64,000 bases of DNA from Desulfobacca acetoxidans DSM 11109 (GTDB taxonomy: Bacteria; Desulfobacterota; Desulfobaccia; Desulfobaccales; Desulfobaccaceae), in assembly GCF_000195295.1 (NCBI RefSeq), contig NC_015388.1, forward strand, positions 3,061,001 to 3,125,000. Reading direction: 5' to 3'. Below, piece by piece: positions 51,104 to 61,320 of the stretch; within the stretch, counting starts at the first letter, position 1, and each line of letters opens with the position of its first letter. Under the pieces are notes generated by a model. The model had not been told where the DNA came from and searched no databases. It was given only the letters and a program-made list of their open reading frames with translations. A program made the translations under genes and the position numbers.

Positions 51104-52819
51104 ATGGCTGAAAACTTAAAAATTGTCGTCGTGGGCGGCGTTGCTGCGGGTCCTAAAGCCGCAGCGCGAGCCCGGAGATGTGATCCCCAGGCGGAGATAA
51201 CCGTCCTGGAGAAGGGACAGTTTATTTCGTACGGCGCTTGCGGTCTGCCTTATCTTATCGGCGGCCAGGTTCCGGACCTTAAGGAACTCCTGGCGACGCC
51301 GGTGGGAGTGATGCGCAACGCCGATTTTTTCCGGGCCGTGAAAGGGGTTACTGTCCTCACGGGAAAGGAAGCCACGGCAATCGATCGGGCCAACCGCCTG
51401 GTCAAGGTCCGGGACCTGGCCACCTCCCAAGAGGAGACCTACCCCTACGACCGGCTGGTGCTGGCGACCGGGGCCGTTCCCGTGCGCCCGCCGCTACCCG
51501 GTATCAGTTTGAAAAACGTCCATGTCCTCCGCCACCCGGGTGATGGATTGAATATTTTGGCCAGCCTGCAGGAAAACAAACCCAAGAGAGCCGTACTCAT
51601 CGGCACCGGCGCCATCGGCCTGGAGGTGGCCGAGGCCCTGGTAGATCGGGGTTTGGAAGTTACGGTTGTCGAGGCTATGGATCAGGTCTTCCCCGGTTGG
51701 CTGGACTTCGAAATGGGCGCTATTTTGCAGCGTCATATCGCCAGCAAAGGGGTTCAGGTCCGCACTGGCGAGCGGGTCAGCAGCTTTGGCGGAGATGAGG
51801 ATGGCCGTCTGGAAGTAGTTTACACCGACAGAGGCGAGTATCCGGCAGATCTGGCGGTGCTTGCCATCGGGGTGCGGCCCAGCGTCGAACTGGCCCGTCA
51901 GGCCGGACTGGAGATCGGCCAGACCGGCGCCATTAAGGTGGATTCTTACCTCAGGACTTCAGATGAGAATATCTACGCCGGCGGCGACTGCGCTGAGGTC
52001 TATCATCGCCTGCTCAAACGACCGGTCTTCATCTCTTCCGGTCAGATAGCCAATGTTCATGGACGCATCATCGGCACCAACATCACCGGCGGCAAGGTTG
52101 CCTATCAGGGCATGGTGGGAACCGGAGTTGCCAAAGTCTTCGAGTTTACTGCCGGCTGCACCGGTCTGACAGAGGCAGTGGCCCGGAAAGAGGGATATGA
52201 CGTTATCACGACCCTGGCGCCGAGCCCCGATCACGCTCATTACTATCCCGGTTCCAAATTCGTCGGTTTAAAGATGATCGCCGACCGGAGCAGCGGCCGG
52301 GTGCTGGGGGTTCAGGTGGTAGGCCCGGGCGACGCCGCCAAACGCCTCGATGCCGCCGCCACGGCGATTACCATGGGGGCTACCGTTTCCGACCTCACTC
52401 AACTCAACCTGGGGTACGCCCCGCCCTACTCCACGGCCATCGATGTACTCATCAACGCCGCCTGGGTGATGGAGAACAAGCTTACCGGGTTGGCGCAAGC
52501 CGTGACTCCCATGGAAGTGCAGGAATTAACGACCAAAAACGAAGATTTTATGCTGCTTGACGTCCGCAGTCCGGGAGAGTTTCAGGAAGTCCGTCTCAAA
52601 CACCCCAAGGTCTTCTTCATGCCCCTCGGAAAACTTAGGGAGAAGGCCAAGGAGTTCCCGAAAGACAAACGTTTTATCCCCTTCTGCAAACTCAGTCTGC
52701 GGGGCTACGAGGCCCAGAAGATTCTACAGGGGATGGGATTCACCAATGTACAGTTTATGGACGGCGGCTGGGTACAATGGCCCTACGAACTGGAAACGGG
52801 ACCGCCAAAAGGTGAATAA
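51104..52819 (+). CDS. CoA-disulfide reductase fused to rhodanese
   Basis: 571 residues. FAD/NAD(P)H-dependent reductase, about 1-455: FAD loop VVGGVAAGPKAAARAR, the redox Cys in ISYGACGLPY (about 46), NAD loop LIGTGAIGLEVAEAL and FAD closing motif YAGGDCAE. The rhodanese domain (about 470-565) has LLDVRSPGEF and a Cys in PFCKLSLRGYEA, the active-site loop position. Such CoADR-Rhd proteins reduce CoA persulfides or polysulfide in sulfur-metabolising anaerobes. RBS GGAGG. Monocistronic. Confidence 0.92.
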   Translation: MAENLKIVVVGGVAAGPKAAARARRCDPQAEITVLEKGQFISYGACGLPYLIGGQVPDLKELLATPVGVMRNADFFRAVKGVTVLTGKEATAIDRANRLVKVRDLATSQEETYPYDRLVLATGAVPVRPPLPGISLKNVHVLRHPGDGLNILASLQENKPKRAVLIGTGAIGLEVAEALVDRGLEVTVVEAMDQVFPGWLDFEMGAILQRHIASKGVQVRTGERVSSFGGDEDGRLEVVYTDRGEYPADLAVLAIGVRPSVELARQAGLEIGQTGAIKVDSYLRTSDENIYAGGDCAEVYHRLLKRPVFISSGQIANVHGRIIGTNITGGKVAYQGMVGTGVAKVFEFTAGCTGLTEAVARKEGYDVITTLAPSPDHAHYYPGSKFVGLKMIADRSSGRVLGVQVVGPGDAAKRLDAAATAITMGATVSDLTQLNLGYAPPYSTAIDVLINAAWVMENKLTGLAQAVTPMEVQELTTKNEDFMLLDVRSPGEFQEVRLKHPKVFFMPLGKLREKAKEFPKDKRFIPFCKLSLRGYEAQKILQGMGFTNVQFMDGGWVQWPYELETGPPKGE

Positions 52820-53234
52820 ACTCCAATGGCAGTACCGAGAAACGTTCCTGGCCATTTTGGGCTTCCCCCAAAAATGAATATCTTCGTGTCAGGGCGGGGA
52901 TATCCCGTCCTGACAATTTTTCTCCCCCCGTTGGTAAAGCTCAACCAATAACGCCAAGTTTTGCCTGTCTGGCAATACACTTTAGGAACCTACTACGGTA
53001 ATGGCGAAATCTGCCAGGATCCAACCCGATACAGTGGAATCGATTTAAACTTGAAATGAGGTAATACCTCAGTTAATCTTTTTGACCCAAGATTCTCTAT
53101 GAAAGAATTTCTGCCCTCCTGAGAAGACCTCAGATTAAATCAAATTCTATTCGAAGAATATTATTTTCCAAATAATTCTCAATCATACTCCCCCATCAGG
53201 AAGTTTTAAAACTTTATTCAGGGGGAGAAGAGAA
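52820..53234. other. Intergenic region upstream of the porin gene
   Basis: About 415 bases; AT-rich in the right half, no gene seen. It contains the 5' leader of the porin gene with RBS GGGGGAGAAG. Confidence 0.45.
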
Positions 53235-54836
53235 ATGAGAAAAAAACCACCTTTTAGAATCGGGCTGCTGACGGCTGTCGCAGCCATGCTGCGAGGCAGA
53301 GCTCTGCTCGGCTTTGCCGCGGCATTTGCAGTCATGCTCTGCGGCGTAATAGCGATATCTCCTGCTCAGGCCACCAGCGATCCGCTAATTGAGGTGCTCA
53401 TCAGGAAAGGAGTACTCACGCCGGGTGAGGCCATGCAGATAGAAAAAGAGGCCCGAGATTTGGAAAAAACCCGGGAACAGCAGGTCGACCAAAAAGTCAA
53501 GGCATCGGAGCAGAAAGTCGTTGACCAGGTCGACAAGAAGCTAACCTCAGTGGAAAAGAAGGTGGCCGCGAAACCGGCGCCCAAAGATTCCTGGAAGGTT
53601 CACTGGAAGAACGGCTTGAAAATAGAGAGTCCGGACGGCAAAAACAAATTCGGTTTAGGGGGAAGAATCATGGTGGATTTCGCCAGCGTCTCTTCAACTA
53701 GCCGTAGATTTGCCGACCAGGTCCGGCAGGATGAAGGAACCCCCCTAACCGGTTTCGGGAGCGAATTCCGGCGGGCCCGGATCTATGTGTCGGGAACTGT
53801 TTATGACAATTACTTTTTCAAGGGGGAGTATGATTTTGCGGAAGGCAACGGCACCGTGGGATTCAAAGACGTGTTCATCGGCATGAAAAATATCCCCGGT
53901 ATCGGGCATATCCGCATCGGCCATCAGAAAGAGCCGTTCTCTCTGGAAGAGCAAACCAGCAGCCGGTTCATCACCTTTATGGAACGCGGGCTGCCGAACG
54001 TTTTCGCCCCTTCCCGCAACACCGGGATCATGGCGTACAATACGGCGTTTAATAAGCGGATGTATTGGGGATTTGGGGTTTTTCAGGATGTGGATGACTT
54101 CGGCAATGACTTTGACAATAACCAGGACTGGAACACGACGCTGCGAATCGCCGGAACCCCATGGTATGAGGATAAGGGCAGGCACCTACTCCACGTCGGT
54201 TTATCCTACAGCCACCAGTTCCGCAACAGCAATGATTTTCAACTGCGCTACCGGCAGCGCCCCGAGGTGCATACCACCGACGCCCGGACGGTGGACATGT
54301 TTACTAACCGGTTATGGACCGAAAACATCGATCTAGTCAACCCCGAACTCGCTTTTGTGTGGGGACCCTTCTCCCTGCAAGGGGAATATATGTTTGCCTT
54401 CACCGAGGCCAGCCGCCGGCAGTCACCAGCCCAAAACCTGTTCCTAAACCAGAGTGATCCGACGTTCCAAGGAGCGTATATCTATGGCAGCGTCTTTCTC
54501 ACCGGCGAAAGCCGTAACTATAGCCAATCTGGCGCTTGTTTTGATCGAATTAAGCCGAACAACAACTTTGACCTGAAAGGCGGTTGGGGTGCCTGGGAAC
54601 TCGGCGCCCGCTACTCCTATCTGAGCCTGAGCGATAAAGGCGTCGGGGGCGGCAGAGAAAACAACTTCACTGCCGGTCTGAACTGGTACCTAACCCCCAA
54701 CACCCGCTGGATGTTTAACTACGTCTATGCCGATGTTGATGGTCGCCTGGTTACCCCGCGCCCGCCGACCTATCCTCAAGACATCGTCAACGGCACGGCA
54801 CACGTTGCCCAAACCCGTTTTCAGATTGACTTCTAA
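53235..54836 (+). CDS. Phosphate-selective porin O/P family outer-membrane protein
   Basis: 533 residues. Signal peptide near 25-47 (LGFAAAFAVMLCGVIAIS ... AQA). A charged coiled coil follows (about 65-120), then a 16-strand-type barrel of OprO/OprP. Barrel markers include FEYD-like KGEYDFAEG, GIGHIRIGHQKEPFSLEE and SRFITFMERGLPN. The last residue is Phe (TRFQIDF), required for outer-membrane insertion. Usually an anion/phosphate channel, though homologues in anaerobes may take other anions. Confidence 0.9.
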   Translation: MRKKPPFRIGLLTAVAAMLRGRALLGFAAAFAVMLCGVIAISPAQATSDPLIEVLIRKGVLTPGEAMQIEKEARDLEKTREQQVDQKVKASEQKVVDQVDKKLTSVEKKVAAKPAPKDSWKVHWKNGLKIESPDGKNKFGLGGRIMVDFASVSSTSRRFADQVRQDEGTPLTGFGSEFRRARIYVSGTVYDNYFFKGEYDFAEGNGTVGFKDVFIGMKNIPGIGHIRIGHQKEPFSLEEQTSSRFITFMERGLPNVFAPSRNTGIMAYNTAFNKRMYWGFGVFQDVDDFGNDFDNNQDWNTTLRIAGTPWYEDKGRHLLHVGLSYSHQFRNSNDFQLRYRQRPEVHTTDARTVDMFTNRLWTENIDLVNPELAFVWGPFSLQGEYMFAFTEASRRQSPAQNLFLNQSDPTFQGAYIYGSVFLTGESRNYSQSGACFDRIKPNNNFDLKGGWGAWELGARYSYLSLSDKGVGGGRENNFTAGLNWYLTPNTRWMFNYVYADVDGRLVTPRPPTYPQDIVNGTAHVAQTRFQIDF

Positions 54837-54867
54837 GACCTGATCGCATCACGTAAAACATCACTCT

Positions 54868-54900
54868 GGGCAGGGCCGCAAAAGCGGCCCTGCCCTTTTT
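54868..54900 (+). terminator. Strong rho-independent terminator after the porin gene
   Basis: A 12-bp GC-rich stem (GGGCAGGGCCGC, 54868-54879, with GCGGCCCTGCCC, 54884-54895), 4-nt loop and T5. It also lies downstream of the convergent gene ending at 54917. Confidence 0.92.
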
Positions 54901-54916
54901 CATTTTCTTCCAGGCG

Positions 54917-55444
54917 TCAGGCCAAGCTTGATTTGTTCTGTCCCTGTCCGGTTGAATAAAGGCAACCTGGTAAAGAGCTCTTGTCAAAATGCGTGAGTGC
55001 GGCCAGATGTTTGGGAGCCTGTTCGCGAGATTCCACCCGGCCCTGTCCCCTACCCTTCCCTGGCCCCCTCTCCTCAATATCCGGCTGGATAAAGAAAGCG
55101 AAGAGGAATAACACCGCGCAGAGACAGACAAAGCTGACCATAATAATCGGACGGTAGGCAGCATTAGCAAAAAATCTCTTGAACAGGCCGACAATCATAT
55201 CCCAGTGCAGAATGATATGGAGCACAAGAAGCCCCAACAGGAGAAATGCCAGGTAGAGATGCACTTCGCCCCAGTCATGCCGGTCCCAGCCCAGCCAGGA
55301 TAGTTCAACCCTCCTGCCATAGAGCGCCCGAGCTGCACTGCGGGGAAGCAACACGTATTTCATCAGAAAACCAATGCCTGCTATACCGGCCATACACAGA
55401 AACATCAAGGCATCAATGAGGAAGTTCAACTTGCCTTTATCCAT
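54917..55444 (-). CDS. DUF4405-type membrane protein
   Basis: 175 residues from the Met at 55444 (MDKGKLNFLIDALMF); a frame open to 55465 adds seven residues. Three hydrophobic segments (about 8-28, 62-83, 95-117) with His residues in the second, HLYLAFLLLGLLVLHIILHW, as in cytochrome-b-like DUF4405 proteins. The C-terminal ~55 residues are polar and low complexity. Probably an operon with the secreted protein encoded upstream at 55519-55980. Confidence 0.7.
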   Translation of the reverse strand: MDKGKLNFLIDALMFLCMAGIAGIGFLMKYVLLPRSAARALYGRRVELSWLGWDRHDWGEVHLYLAFLLLGLLVLHIILHWDMIVGLFKRFFANAAYRPIIMVSFVCLCAVLFLFAFFIQPDIEERGPGKGRGQGRVESREQAPKHLAALTHFDKSSLPGCLYSTGQGQNKSSLA

Positions 55445-55518
55445 CCGCACCATCCTTTCAACCATCAGATAAAAAAGCCAAAAAACAGATCAGCAGCACC
55501 TTCTCGTTATCCAGAATT

Positions 55519-55980
55519 TCAGCGCACATGCCAATCATCACCCACGGCCCATGCCGGACGCCCGGTTTTGACATCTCGGAGCAGCATTATGTCGTTGCCT
55601 ATTTGAACCTTGGCTGCAATCAAAGAGGTCTTCCCGGGAAGCATGATCCGAGACCCGGTAATCTCCAGTTGATCCGACGGCTTAATGTTTAGATTTACTG
55701 CAGGCTTGTAACTCTGAGGTTTCAAGATAACCCAGACATTGCCCTTGGAGGTTTTAAGGGTAAGATACTCACACATATCCCTACCGTTGCCGGAGATGGT
55801 CTTCCCCAAAGAGACGACCTCGCCGCGAATCTTCTCGACTGTCTCGGGTTTGTAGAGGGTACTGTAGTGAATCCGCCCTCTATCTGCCCTCGAGGCCGTA
55901 CGGCCCTGCGCCCAGGAAGAAGAGGTAAGTAATAAAAAGGTCAAACCAAACAACAGCATCAGCTTAGGAAACGTTTTCAT
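55519..55980 (-). CDS. Secreted small beta-rich protein
   Basis: 153 residues. Signal peptide 1-25 (LMLLFGLTFLLLTSSSWAQ). The rest looks like an OB-fold: IRGEVVSLGKTIS, CEYLTLKTSKGNVWVILKP, DQLEITGSRIML. Proteins of this type sit beside DUF4405 membrane proteins in Desulfobacterota genomes; function unknown. Confidence 0.68.
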   Translation of the reverse strand: MKTFPKLMLLFGLTFLLLTSSSWAQGRTASRADRGRIHYSTLYKPETVEKIRGEVVSLGKTISGNGRDMCEYLTLKTSKGNVWVILKPQSYKPAVNLNIKPSDQLEITGSRIMLPGKTSLIAAKVQIGNDIMLLRDVKTGRPAWAVGDDWHVR

Positions 55981-56515
55981 GATAATCTACCTTCTTGATA
56001 ATCGCTACGGCATTTATCGGGGGCAGGGTCCGACCTATAAAATTGGCGACATGGCGTTGCCCCCTTAGGTAATCAACACGCTAAATCTTCCTTTCCGGCG
56101 GAGAGTAATCGTAGAGATTATCCTCTCTCAAAAAATAGATTTATGTGAAAAATGACCAACCAGGTTAAAATCTTAGGGAAATGAGATGACGCGAGTCTTG
56201 GGCAGAGGCATGATTGGGAAAGGAATCTTTTAGGCAAACGACCCGAAGGAGCAGAGTTCAGCCGATTGACGCTGCAGAGGACCTTTTATCAGGAATATCT
56301 TCGCATGACGCCCTTAATTTTATCATATCGCGGTGGCAAGTTTCTCTTTTGTAACACTTCAGTTGTTTGAGGCGAATACAAGATTCGCCCCTCCAGACGG
56401 GCCTGTCGGTGCTGTAGTGTGGTAGATTGGGCACCACCCACTATTCCTTGATCTATTCTCTCAGATAGCTGAAGTATTATACTTTTTTTAGTAAAGATTC
56501 GGGATAGTCCTTTTT
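55981..56515. other. Intergenic region with repeat copy C
   Basis: No gene. It contains the third copy of the 130-bp dispersed repeat (56353-56482) and otherwise mixed sequence. Confidence 0.45.
56353..56482 (+). repeat. Dispersed ~130-bp repeat, copy C
   Basis: From AACACTTCAGTTGTTTGAGG to TAGCTGAAGTATTATAC, same orientation as copies A and B, which are about 11.9 and 10.4 kb away. Confidence 0.75.
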
Positions 56516-57067
56516 TTATTCCACCGTAAAGTCAATGGTCTTCTCATCCTGACCGTAGCCGGTGATAACCTGGGTCTTGAGGCTGTATACGCCGGGAGCG
56601 CTGTTATCCGGCATAACAAAAGAGACCTCCTGGCTGAAGGAGCCGTTGGGGGTACGCAAATTTTTAGAGAACGTTTTACCGAGTGATTTCCCCTGGAAAA
56701 AGATTTCCCGGCTGATGGTTACCGGAATACCGATATCACTCGCCGTCAATATGGTATAGGCCAGATCGATATAGGCGGTGCGGCCCCGCTGCACCCGTTT
56801 CGGAAAGATGGCTAATTTCTCCAGCCGAACGACGCAGCCACCGGTGGGACAATAATTATGCTTGGCCGCCGCGGCCTCACGCTCCAACCGCATCTCATTT
56901 TTATATCCACCCCACATAAGCCCTACCGGACCGCCGGTGGGTGATGAAAAAAATTCCCACCCGCCGGAGCCAGGTCCCTGGCCGCCGTTATAGGCCCAAC
57001 CGATTGCTACTGAGGCCAACCCCACAACCACCGCCAACGTAAAAATCCATCCGATTCTAACCTGCAT
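56516..57067 (-). CDS. Exported protein of unknown function
   Basis: 183 residues from the ATG at 57067, behind AGGAGGAG; a frame open to 57091 has no RBS. Signal peptide or anchor 1-23. A Gly-rich segment (NGGQGPGSGGWEFF) is followed by a Cys pair in YCPTGGC and an Ig-like beta-sandwich (IFPKRVQRGRTAYIDLAYTI ... GVYSLKTQVITGY). Not recognised; could be a periplasmic or surface structural protein. Confidence 0.65.
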   Translation of the reverse strand: MQVRIGWIFTLAVVVGLASVAIGWAYNGGQGPGSGGWEFFSSPTGGPVGLMWGGYKNEMRLEREAAAAKHNYCPTGGCVVRLEKLAIFPKRVQRGRTAYIDLAYTILTASDIGIPVTISREIFFQGKSLGKTFSKNLRTPNGSFSQEVSFVMPDNSAPGVYSLKTQVITGYGQDEKTIDFTVE

Positions 57068-57091
57068 CGCTCCTCCTGCGCCGCCTGGCAT

Positions 57092-57605
57092 GACCTTCCG
57101 GTTATATCAAACGGCCATTATAGCAAATTTAGGAAAATCACCTGAACTTATAGTCAGTTAATCATACTTGGAGAAGTAATGTCAATACTATCCGAAAAGC
57201 AAAAGGTCTAATAGCTGCTCCCTCTTGTCTGTTGCCAGGGAAAGGTTTTCGGGTAGCACTAGTACTCTAATCGTGGTAGATTATTCCGGCAATCTATTAG
57301 CAAACCGGAAACTTGGACCTTTCGGGCTACACCCAACCATAAATTTCTTCCCCGACACCTGTAAAAGGATTTATTTCTGTGCAACAACCCGACAGATAGG
57401 TTACATAGGAAGACATAGATTCCGATAATAGCCTAGAAACCGACAGTTATATATTACTGCCAAACAAGGCGCTCAAAAACACTGAATTATTCCGGAGGCT
57501 GACATTCGGACCATTGCCTTTCTCTTCCAATAGCTGCCCTAGGCATTCCTTCAGGGCAATGTTCTCCACACATCGTGACAGACCGATACACTTCAAGGCG
57601 GAGTT
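57092..57605. other. Intergenic region, nothing recognised
   Basis: About 510 bases upstream of the epimerase gene. Short frames only, no family, no clear hairpin. It separates divergent genes, so it should hold two promoters. Confidence 0.4.
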
Positions 57606-58775
57606 ATGACATTGCGATTCACCAGGCTGGAACTGCGGGAAGTAAGAATCCCTTTCCGTTTTGCTTTTAAACATTCTCTGGCAGTTCGACGCGAGGCCCA
57701 CAATCTCATCCTGACGCTGGCAACCGATGCCGGGGTAATTGGGTATGGCGAGGTCATCCCTCGCACTTATCTCACCGGAGAATCTGTTGAGACCGCCTGG
57801 CAGGATATCAGATCTCATTATTGGCCCACAATCCGAGAGTTGAAACTGTCCACCGCGGCCTCTCCCTGGGAGGCGCTGCAGCCTTGCTTCGCCTGGGCCA
57901 CAGCTCATCGGAAGACGGCGGCTTACGCCGGGCTCGATCTGGCTGTGTGGGATGCCTGGGCCCGAACCGCCAAACGACCGGGCTACAGCCTTTTTGGACA
58001 GAGGCGGCCCTTGCCGGTATCCATCACCGGACCCTTGGGGGTCGGCTCATTACATCGGGTCTGGAAGCTAGCCAGTCTTATGAGATTCCTGGGATTTTCG
58101 CAATTTAAATTGAAAGTCGGCAATTCCAGTGACTTAGCCACCGTGCGACTGGTGCGCCAGATTATCGGACGCCAACGGGACCTGAGAGTAGACGCCAATG
58201 GGGGGTGGAACGTCGACCAGGCTATAACCCGGATCCAGGAATTTAAGCAGTTCGGAGTTAGCTCAGTGGAACAGCCTATCCCCGCCGGAGATTCTCAGAC
58301 ACTGGCCCTGGTACAGCGGGAGGGAGGTCTTCCGGTAATGGCGGATGAGTCCCTCTGCACCCTTACAGACGCCAAAAATCTTTTAGAACATCAGGCCGCC
58401 GATATCTGGAACCTGCGGCTGGCCAAGATCGGGGGTTTTACCGGTCTGCTGGCTATGCTCGAAGTCGCTGGCTTCCCGTTGCCCTGGACCCCCAAACCCC
58501 TCGTAACCGGCTATCGGCCCCAGATGCAACTGGGAACCTTGGTAGGTGAAACGTCCATTCTGACGGCCGCAGCCCGGGCCTGTTTGGGGCTGTGCCCGTT
58601 CCGGCATGTTGAGTTCGGTTTCCCTCGAATTCTCCTGCAGCAGGACCCTTTCCGAGGGGATCCTGGCGGCTATCTAAGCGTCGGCAATGTCCTGAGCAAT
58701 GGATTCGGGCTGGGCGTTTCTCCCCACCCGGGTCGACTGGATTCGGTGACCCGGCACCGGGAGGTGTTGACCTGA
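57606..58775 (+). CDS. Enolase-superfamily epimerase (muconate-lactonizing subgroup)
   Basis: 389 residues. Catalytic residues of the MLE subgroup are in order: KLKVG (KxK near 165-167), RVDANGGW (Asp about 196), SVEQPI (Glu about 222), MADESLC (Asp about 247) and RLAKIGG (Lys about 273). Possible roles are L-Ala-D/L-Glu (dipeptide) epimerase or o-succinylbenzoate synthase. No menaquinone or peptidoglycan-recycling gene is adjacent, so substrate stays open. Confidence 0.85.
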   Translation: MTLRFTRLELREVRIPFRFAFKHSLAVRREAHNLILTLATDAGVIGYGEVIPRTYLTGESVETAWQDIRSHYWPTIRELKLSTAASPWEALQPCFAWATAHRKTAAYAGLDLAVWDAWARTAKRPGYSLFGQRRPLPVSITGPLGVGSLHRVWKLASLMRFLGFSQFKLKVGNSSDLATVRLVRQIIGRQRDLRVDANGGWNVDQAITRIQEFKQFGVSSVEQPIPAGDSQTLALVQREGGLPVMADESLCTLTDAKNLLEHQAADIWNLRLAKIGGFTGLLAMLEVAGFPLPWTPKPLVTGYRPQMQLGTLVGETSILTAAARACLGLCPFRHVEFGFPRILLQQDPFRGDPGGYLSVGNVLSNGFGLGVSPHPGRLDSVTRHREVLT

Positions 58776-59173
58776 AAGAATGGGAGTTGCAAAAGAAATA
58801 GAAATAGAAAAGGAATAGCAGTAAGTTATCCTTCTATTACTATCGTAGCAATTTTTCATAGCAAACGGCGCCATCGGAATCCAGATTCATAATAAAAGTC
58901 GCTGAATATGCAATTATTTTAAGATAGTTGATTTCTTATCAGGTTGACTAACAATTTTCTTCTTGATATCGTAGTCATATGTTTGCCAGACGGCAACTAA
59001 GCGAGCTTTTTTCTCTATCCGAGCAGATTAGGTAAGTTTTCCGTACTTAGCTCTCAGCCGTCAGCTTAACGAAGGTAACCGGTAGGATACGGTATCCTCG
59101 GTAATTTATTCCGTCTGCAAATTAACTTCACATATTTGCTGAATCTCAAAGAATCCCTTTTGGCAGGATAACT
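58776..59173. other. Intergenic region before the Ara4N cluster
   Basis: Nearly 400 AT-rich bases without a gene. It probably carries the promoter of the arn-isp gene row. No clear motif found. Confidence 0.4.
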
Positions 59174-60124
59174 ATGCGCCTCCTCTTTATGGGTTATAGC
59201 AATATCGGTCATACCTGTCTGAAGGTGCTTATCGATCTGTGTCGCCAACTTGACGATAATATCGTTGCGGTGGTGACGCACGAGGACAATCCTCAGGAGC
59301 AGATCTGGTTCAGGTCCGTTCAGGAATTGGCGTTAGCCCATAACTTGCCAGTATATACCCCGGAAGACCCCAATAATCCGGAATTCGTGGAATTGTTGCG
59401 CGGGTTAGCGCCCGACTTTATTTTTTCCTGTTATTATCGCAAGATGCTTAAAAAGGCCATATTGAACATTCCTCCTAAGGGTGCTCTCAACCTGCATGGC
59501 AGCCTGCTGCCGCGTTACCGGGGACGCTGCCCCATTAATTGGGTTCTGTTACACGGGGAACCTTTGACTGGCCTCACTCTTCACTATATGGAGGAAAAGC
59601 CGGACTATGGCGACATGGTAGCCCAGGTACAGGTCCCCATCATTCCGGAAGATACAGCCTTGACCCTGTCCGACAAGATGGCTATTGCGGCTGGAACATT
59701 GATGCGACAGGTGTATCCTCTCCTGCGGGTGGATCTGGCACCCCGGATTATGCAAGACCATAACCGCGCTACTTATTTCGGTGGCCGGAAGCCGGAGGAC
59801 GGCCGGATTGACTGGGAACAGCCAGCGGTGCAGATTTATAATCTTATCAGAGCCGTGACCCATCCTTTCCCTGGCGCGTTTACCTTCTGGCGAGGCAAGA
59901 GACTATTTCTTTGGGCTGGCAGGCCGAAACCGGAGAATCAGGGACCGCTATTGCAGCCGGGCGAAGTAGCATTAGATTCGGCGGCCCAACAACTGGTCAT
60001 CGGTGCTGGCCAGGGAAGACTGGCGGTGATTGCAGCCCAGTTGGAGGGATCTCCGGAAGTGGTTGGCGAGGCCCTGGTTCAGCAGTTGGGATTTCTAGCG
60101 GGCGAGATCTTGGGGAGGTCCTGA
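59174..60124 (+). CDS. UDP-Ara4N formyltransferase (ArnA N-terminal-domain-like)
   Basis: 316 residues. Formyl-THF-dependent formyltransferase: MGYSNIGHTCL at the N-terminus; catalytic NLHGSLLPRYRGRCP (Asn, His near 104-106) and Asp in PDYGDMVAQ. A C-terminal OB domain like Fmt/ArnA begins near 205. In E. coli this domain is fused to the decarboxylase; here the decarboxylase is a separate gene 140 bases downstream. Together with arnD this points to 4-amino-4-deoxy-L-arabinose modification of lipid A. Confidence 0.88.
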   Translation: MRLLFMGYSNIGHTCLKVLIDLCRQLDDNIVAVVTHEDNPQEQIWFRSVQELALAHNLPVYTPEDPNNPEFVELLRGLAPDFIFSCYYRKMLKKAILNIPPKGALNLHGSLLPRYRGRCPINWVLLHGEPLTGLTLHYMEEKPDYGDMVAQVQVPIIPEDTALTLSDKMAIAAGTLMRQVYPLLRVDLAPRIMQDHNRATYFGGRKPEDGRIDWEQPAVQIYNLIRAVTHPFPGAFTFWRGKRLFLWAGRPKPENQGPLLQPGEVALDSAAQQLVIGAGQGRLAVIAAQLEGSPEVVGEALVQQLGFLAGEILGRS

Positions 60125-60264
60125 AGAGACCTTCTATAAAGAGTAGTCGCTTTACTAGCACCCTACCCCCTTGAACTTTAAACCAGGTCAGCGCCATAAT
60201 GTCTGCCGCCTAAAAGACCTGGAACAATACAATTACCATGTAGGACAGCAATGTGGAGGTATTT

Positions 60265-61320
60265 TTGAAGATACTCATCCTCGGAGTGAATGGTTTTATC
60301 GGCAACGCCTTGGTCCGCCGAATACTCAACACCACGAATTGGCTAGTCTACGGCATGGACCTGTATAATAATAAATTGGACCATTCTCTCAACCATCCCC
60401 GTTTTAACTTTCTGGAAGGCGATATCGCCATCAACAAGGAATGGATTGAATACCACATCAAAAAATGTGATGTAGTGCTTCCTCTGGTGGCCATCGCCAC
60501 GCCCATGACCTACGTAAAGCAGCCACTTCGCGTCTTTGAGCTTGATTTTGAGGAAAATCTGCGGGTAGTACGCCAGTGTGTCAAGTATGGCACCAGGATC
60601 ATCTTCCCCTCAACCTCTGAAGTGTATGGTATGTGTCCTGAAGCTGAATTCCATGAGGACTCCAGTACCTTGGTTCTGGGTCCGATCAATAAACCGCGCT
60701 GGATTTATAGCTGCTCCAAACAACTGTTGGATCGGGTAATCTGGGCCTATGGACAAGAAGGAAACCTGCAGTTCACCCTCTTCCGTCCCTTTAACTGGAT
60801 CGGGCCGAAGTTAGATGATATCTATGCCGCCAAAGAAGGCAGTTCCCGGGTAGTAACCCAATTTATCATCAACCTGGTGAATCGGGAGCCCATCCGCCTA
60901 GTCGACGGCGGTCGGCAAAAACGCTGTTTTACTTTTGTAGAAGACGGTATCGGTTGTTTGATGAAGATCATCGAAAATCCGGGAGGTGTTGCGGATGGCA
61001 AAATCTTTAATATCGGCAACCCCGACAACGAGGCTTCGGTAAAGGAACTGGCCCTGATGCTGCTGCAGATGTTCAAAGAGCATCCGGAGCATTGCCAGGA
61101 TGAGGATTATGCCGAGATTATCGAAGTTCCCCACGAAGAATATTACGGTCAGGGCTACCAGGATATCTTTACCCGGAAACCTTCTATCGCTAATGCCCGA
61201 GAATATTTAGGTTGGACGCCTGAGACGGATCTGGCAACCTCTTTGCGAATTACGCTTGATGCCTTTTTAGAAGAGGTTCGGCAGTATAACAACCAGATTG
61301 CCGGACAAGAGACATATTGA
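60265..61320 (+). CDS. UDP-glucuronate decarboxylase/epimerase (ArnA C-terminal-domain-like)
   Basis: 351 residues if it starts at TTG 60265. GGAGG at 60255-60259 is correctly spaced for that TTG, and [13 protein letters not shown] matches the family start; a GTG at 60253 would place the RBS inside the gene. SDR fold: NAD loop [19 protein letters not shown] and catalytic Tyr/Lys in YSCSKQ. Oxidatively decarboxylates UDP-glucuronic acid to UDP-4-keto-pentose. The stop codon shares its last base with the next start. Confidence 0.9.
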   Translation: MKILILGVNGFIGNALVRRILNTTNWLVYGMDLYNNKLDHSLNHPRFNFLEGDIAINKEWIEYHIKKCDVVLPLVAIATPMTYVKQPLRVFELDFEENLRVVRQCVKYGTRIIFPSTSEVYGMCPEAEFHEDSSTLVLGPINKPRWIYSCSKQLLDRVIWAYGQEGNLQFTLFRPFNWIGPKLDDIYAAKEGSSRVVTQFIINLVNREPIRLVDGGRQKRCFTFVEDGIGCLMKIIENPGGVADGKIFNIGNPDNEASVKELALMLLQMFKEHPEHCQDEDYAEIIEVPHEEYYGQGYQDIFTRKPSIANAREYLGWTPETDLATSLRITLDAFLEEVRQYNNQIAGQETY

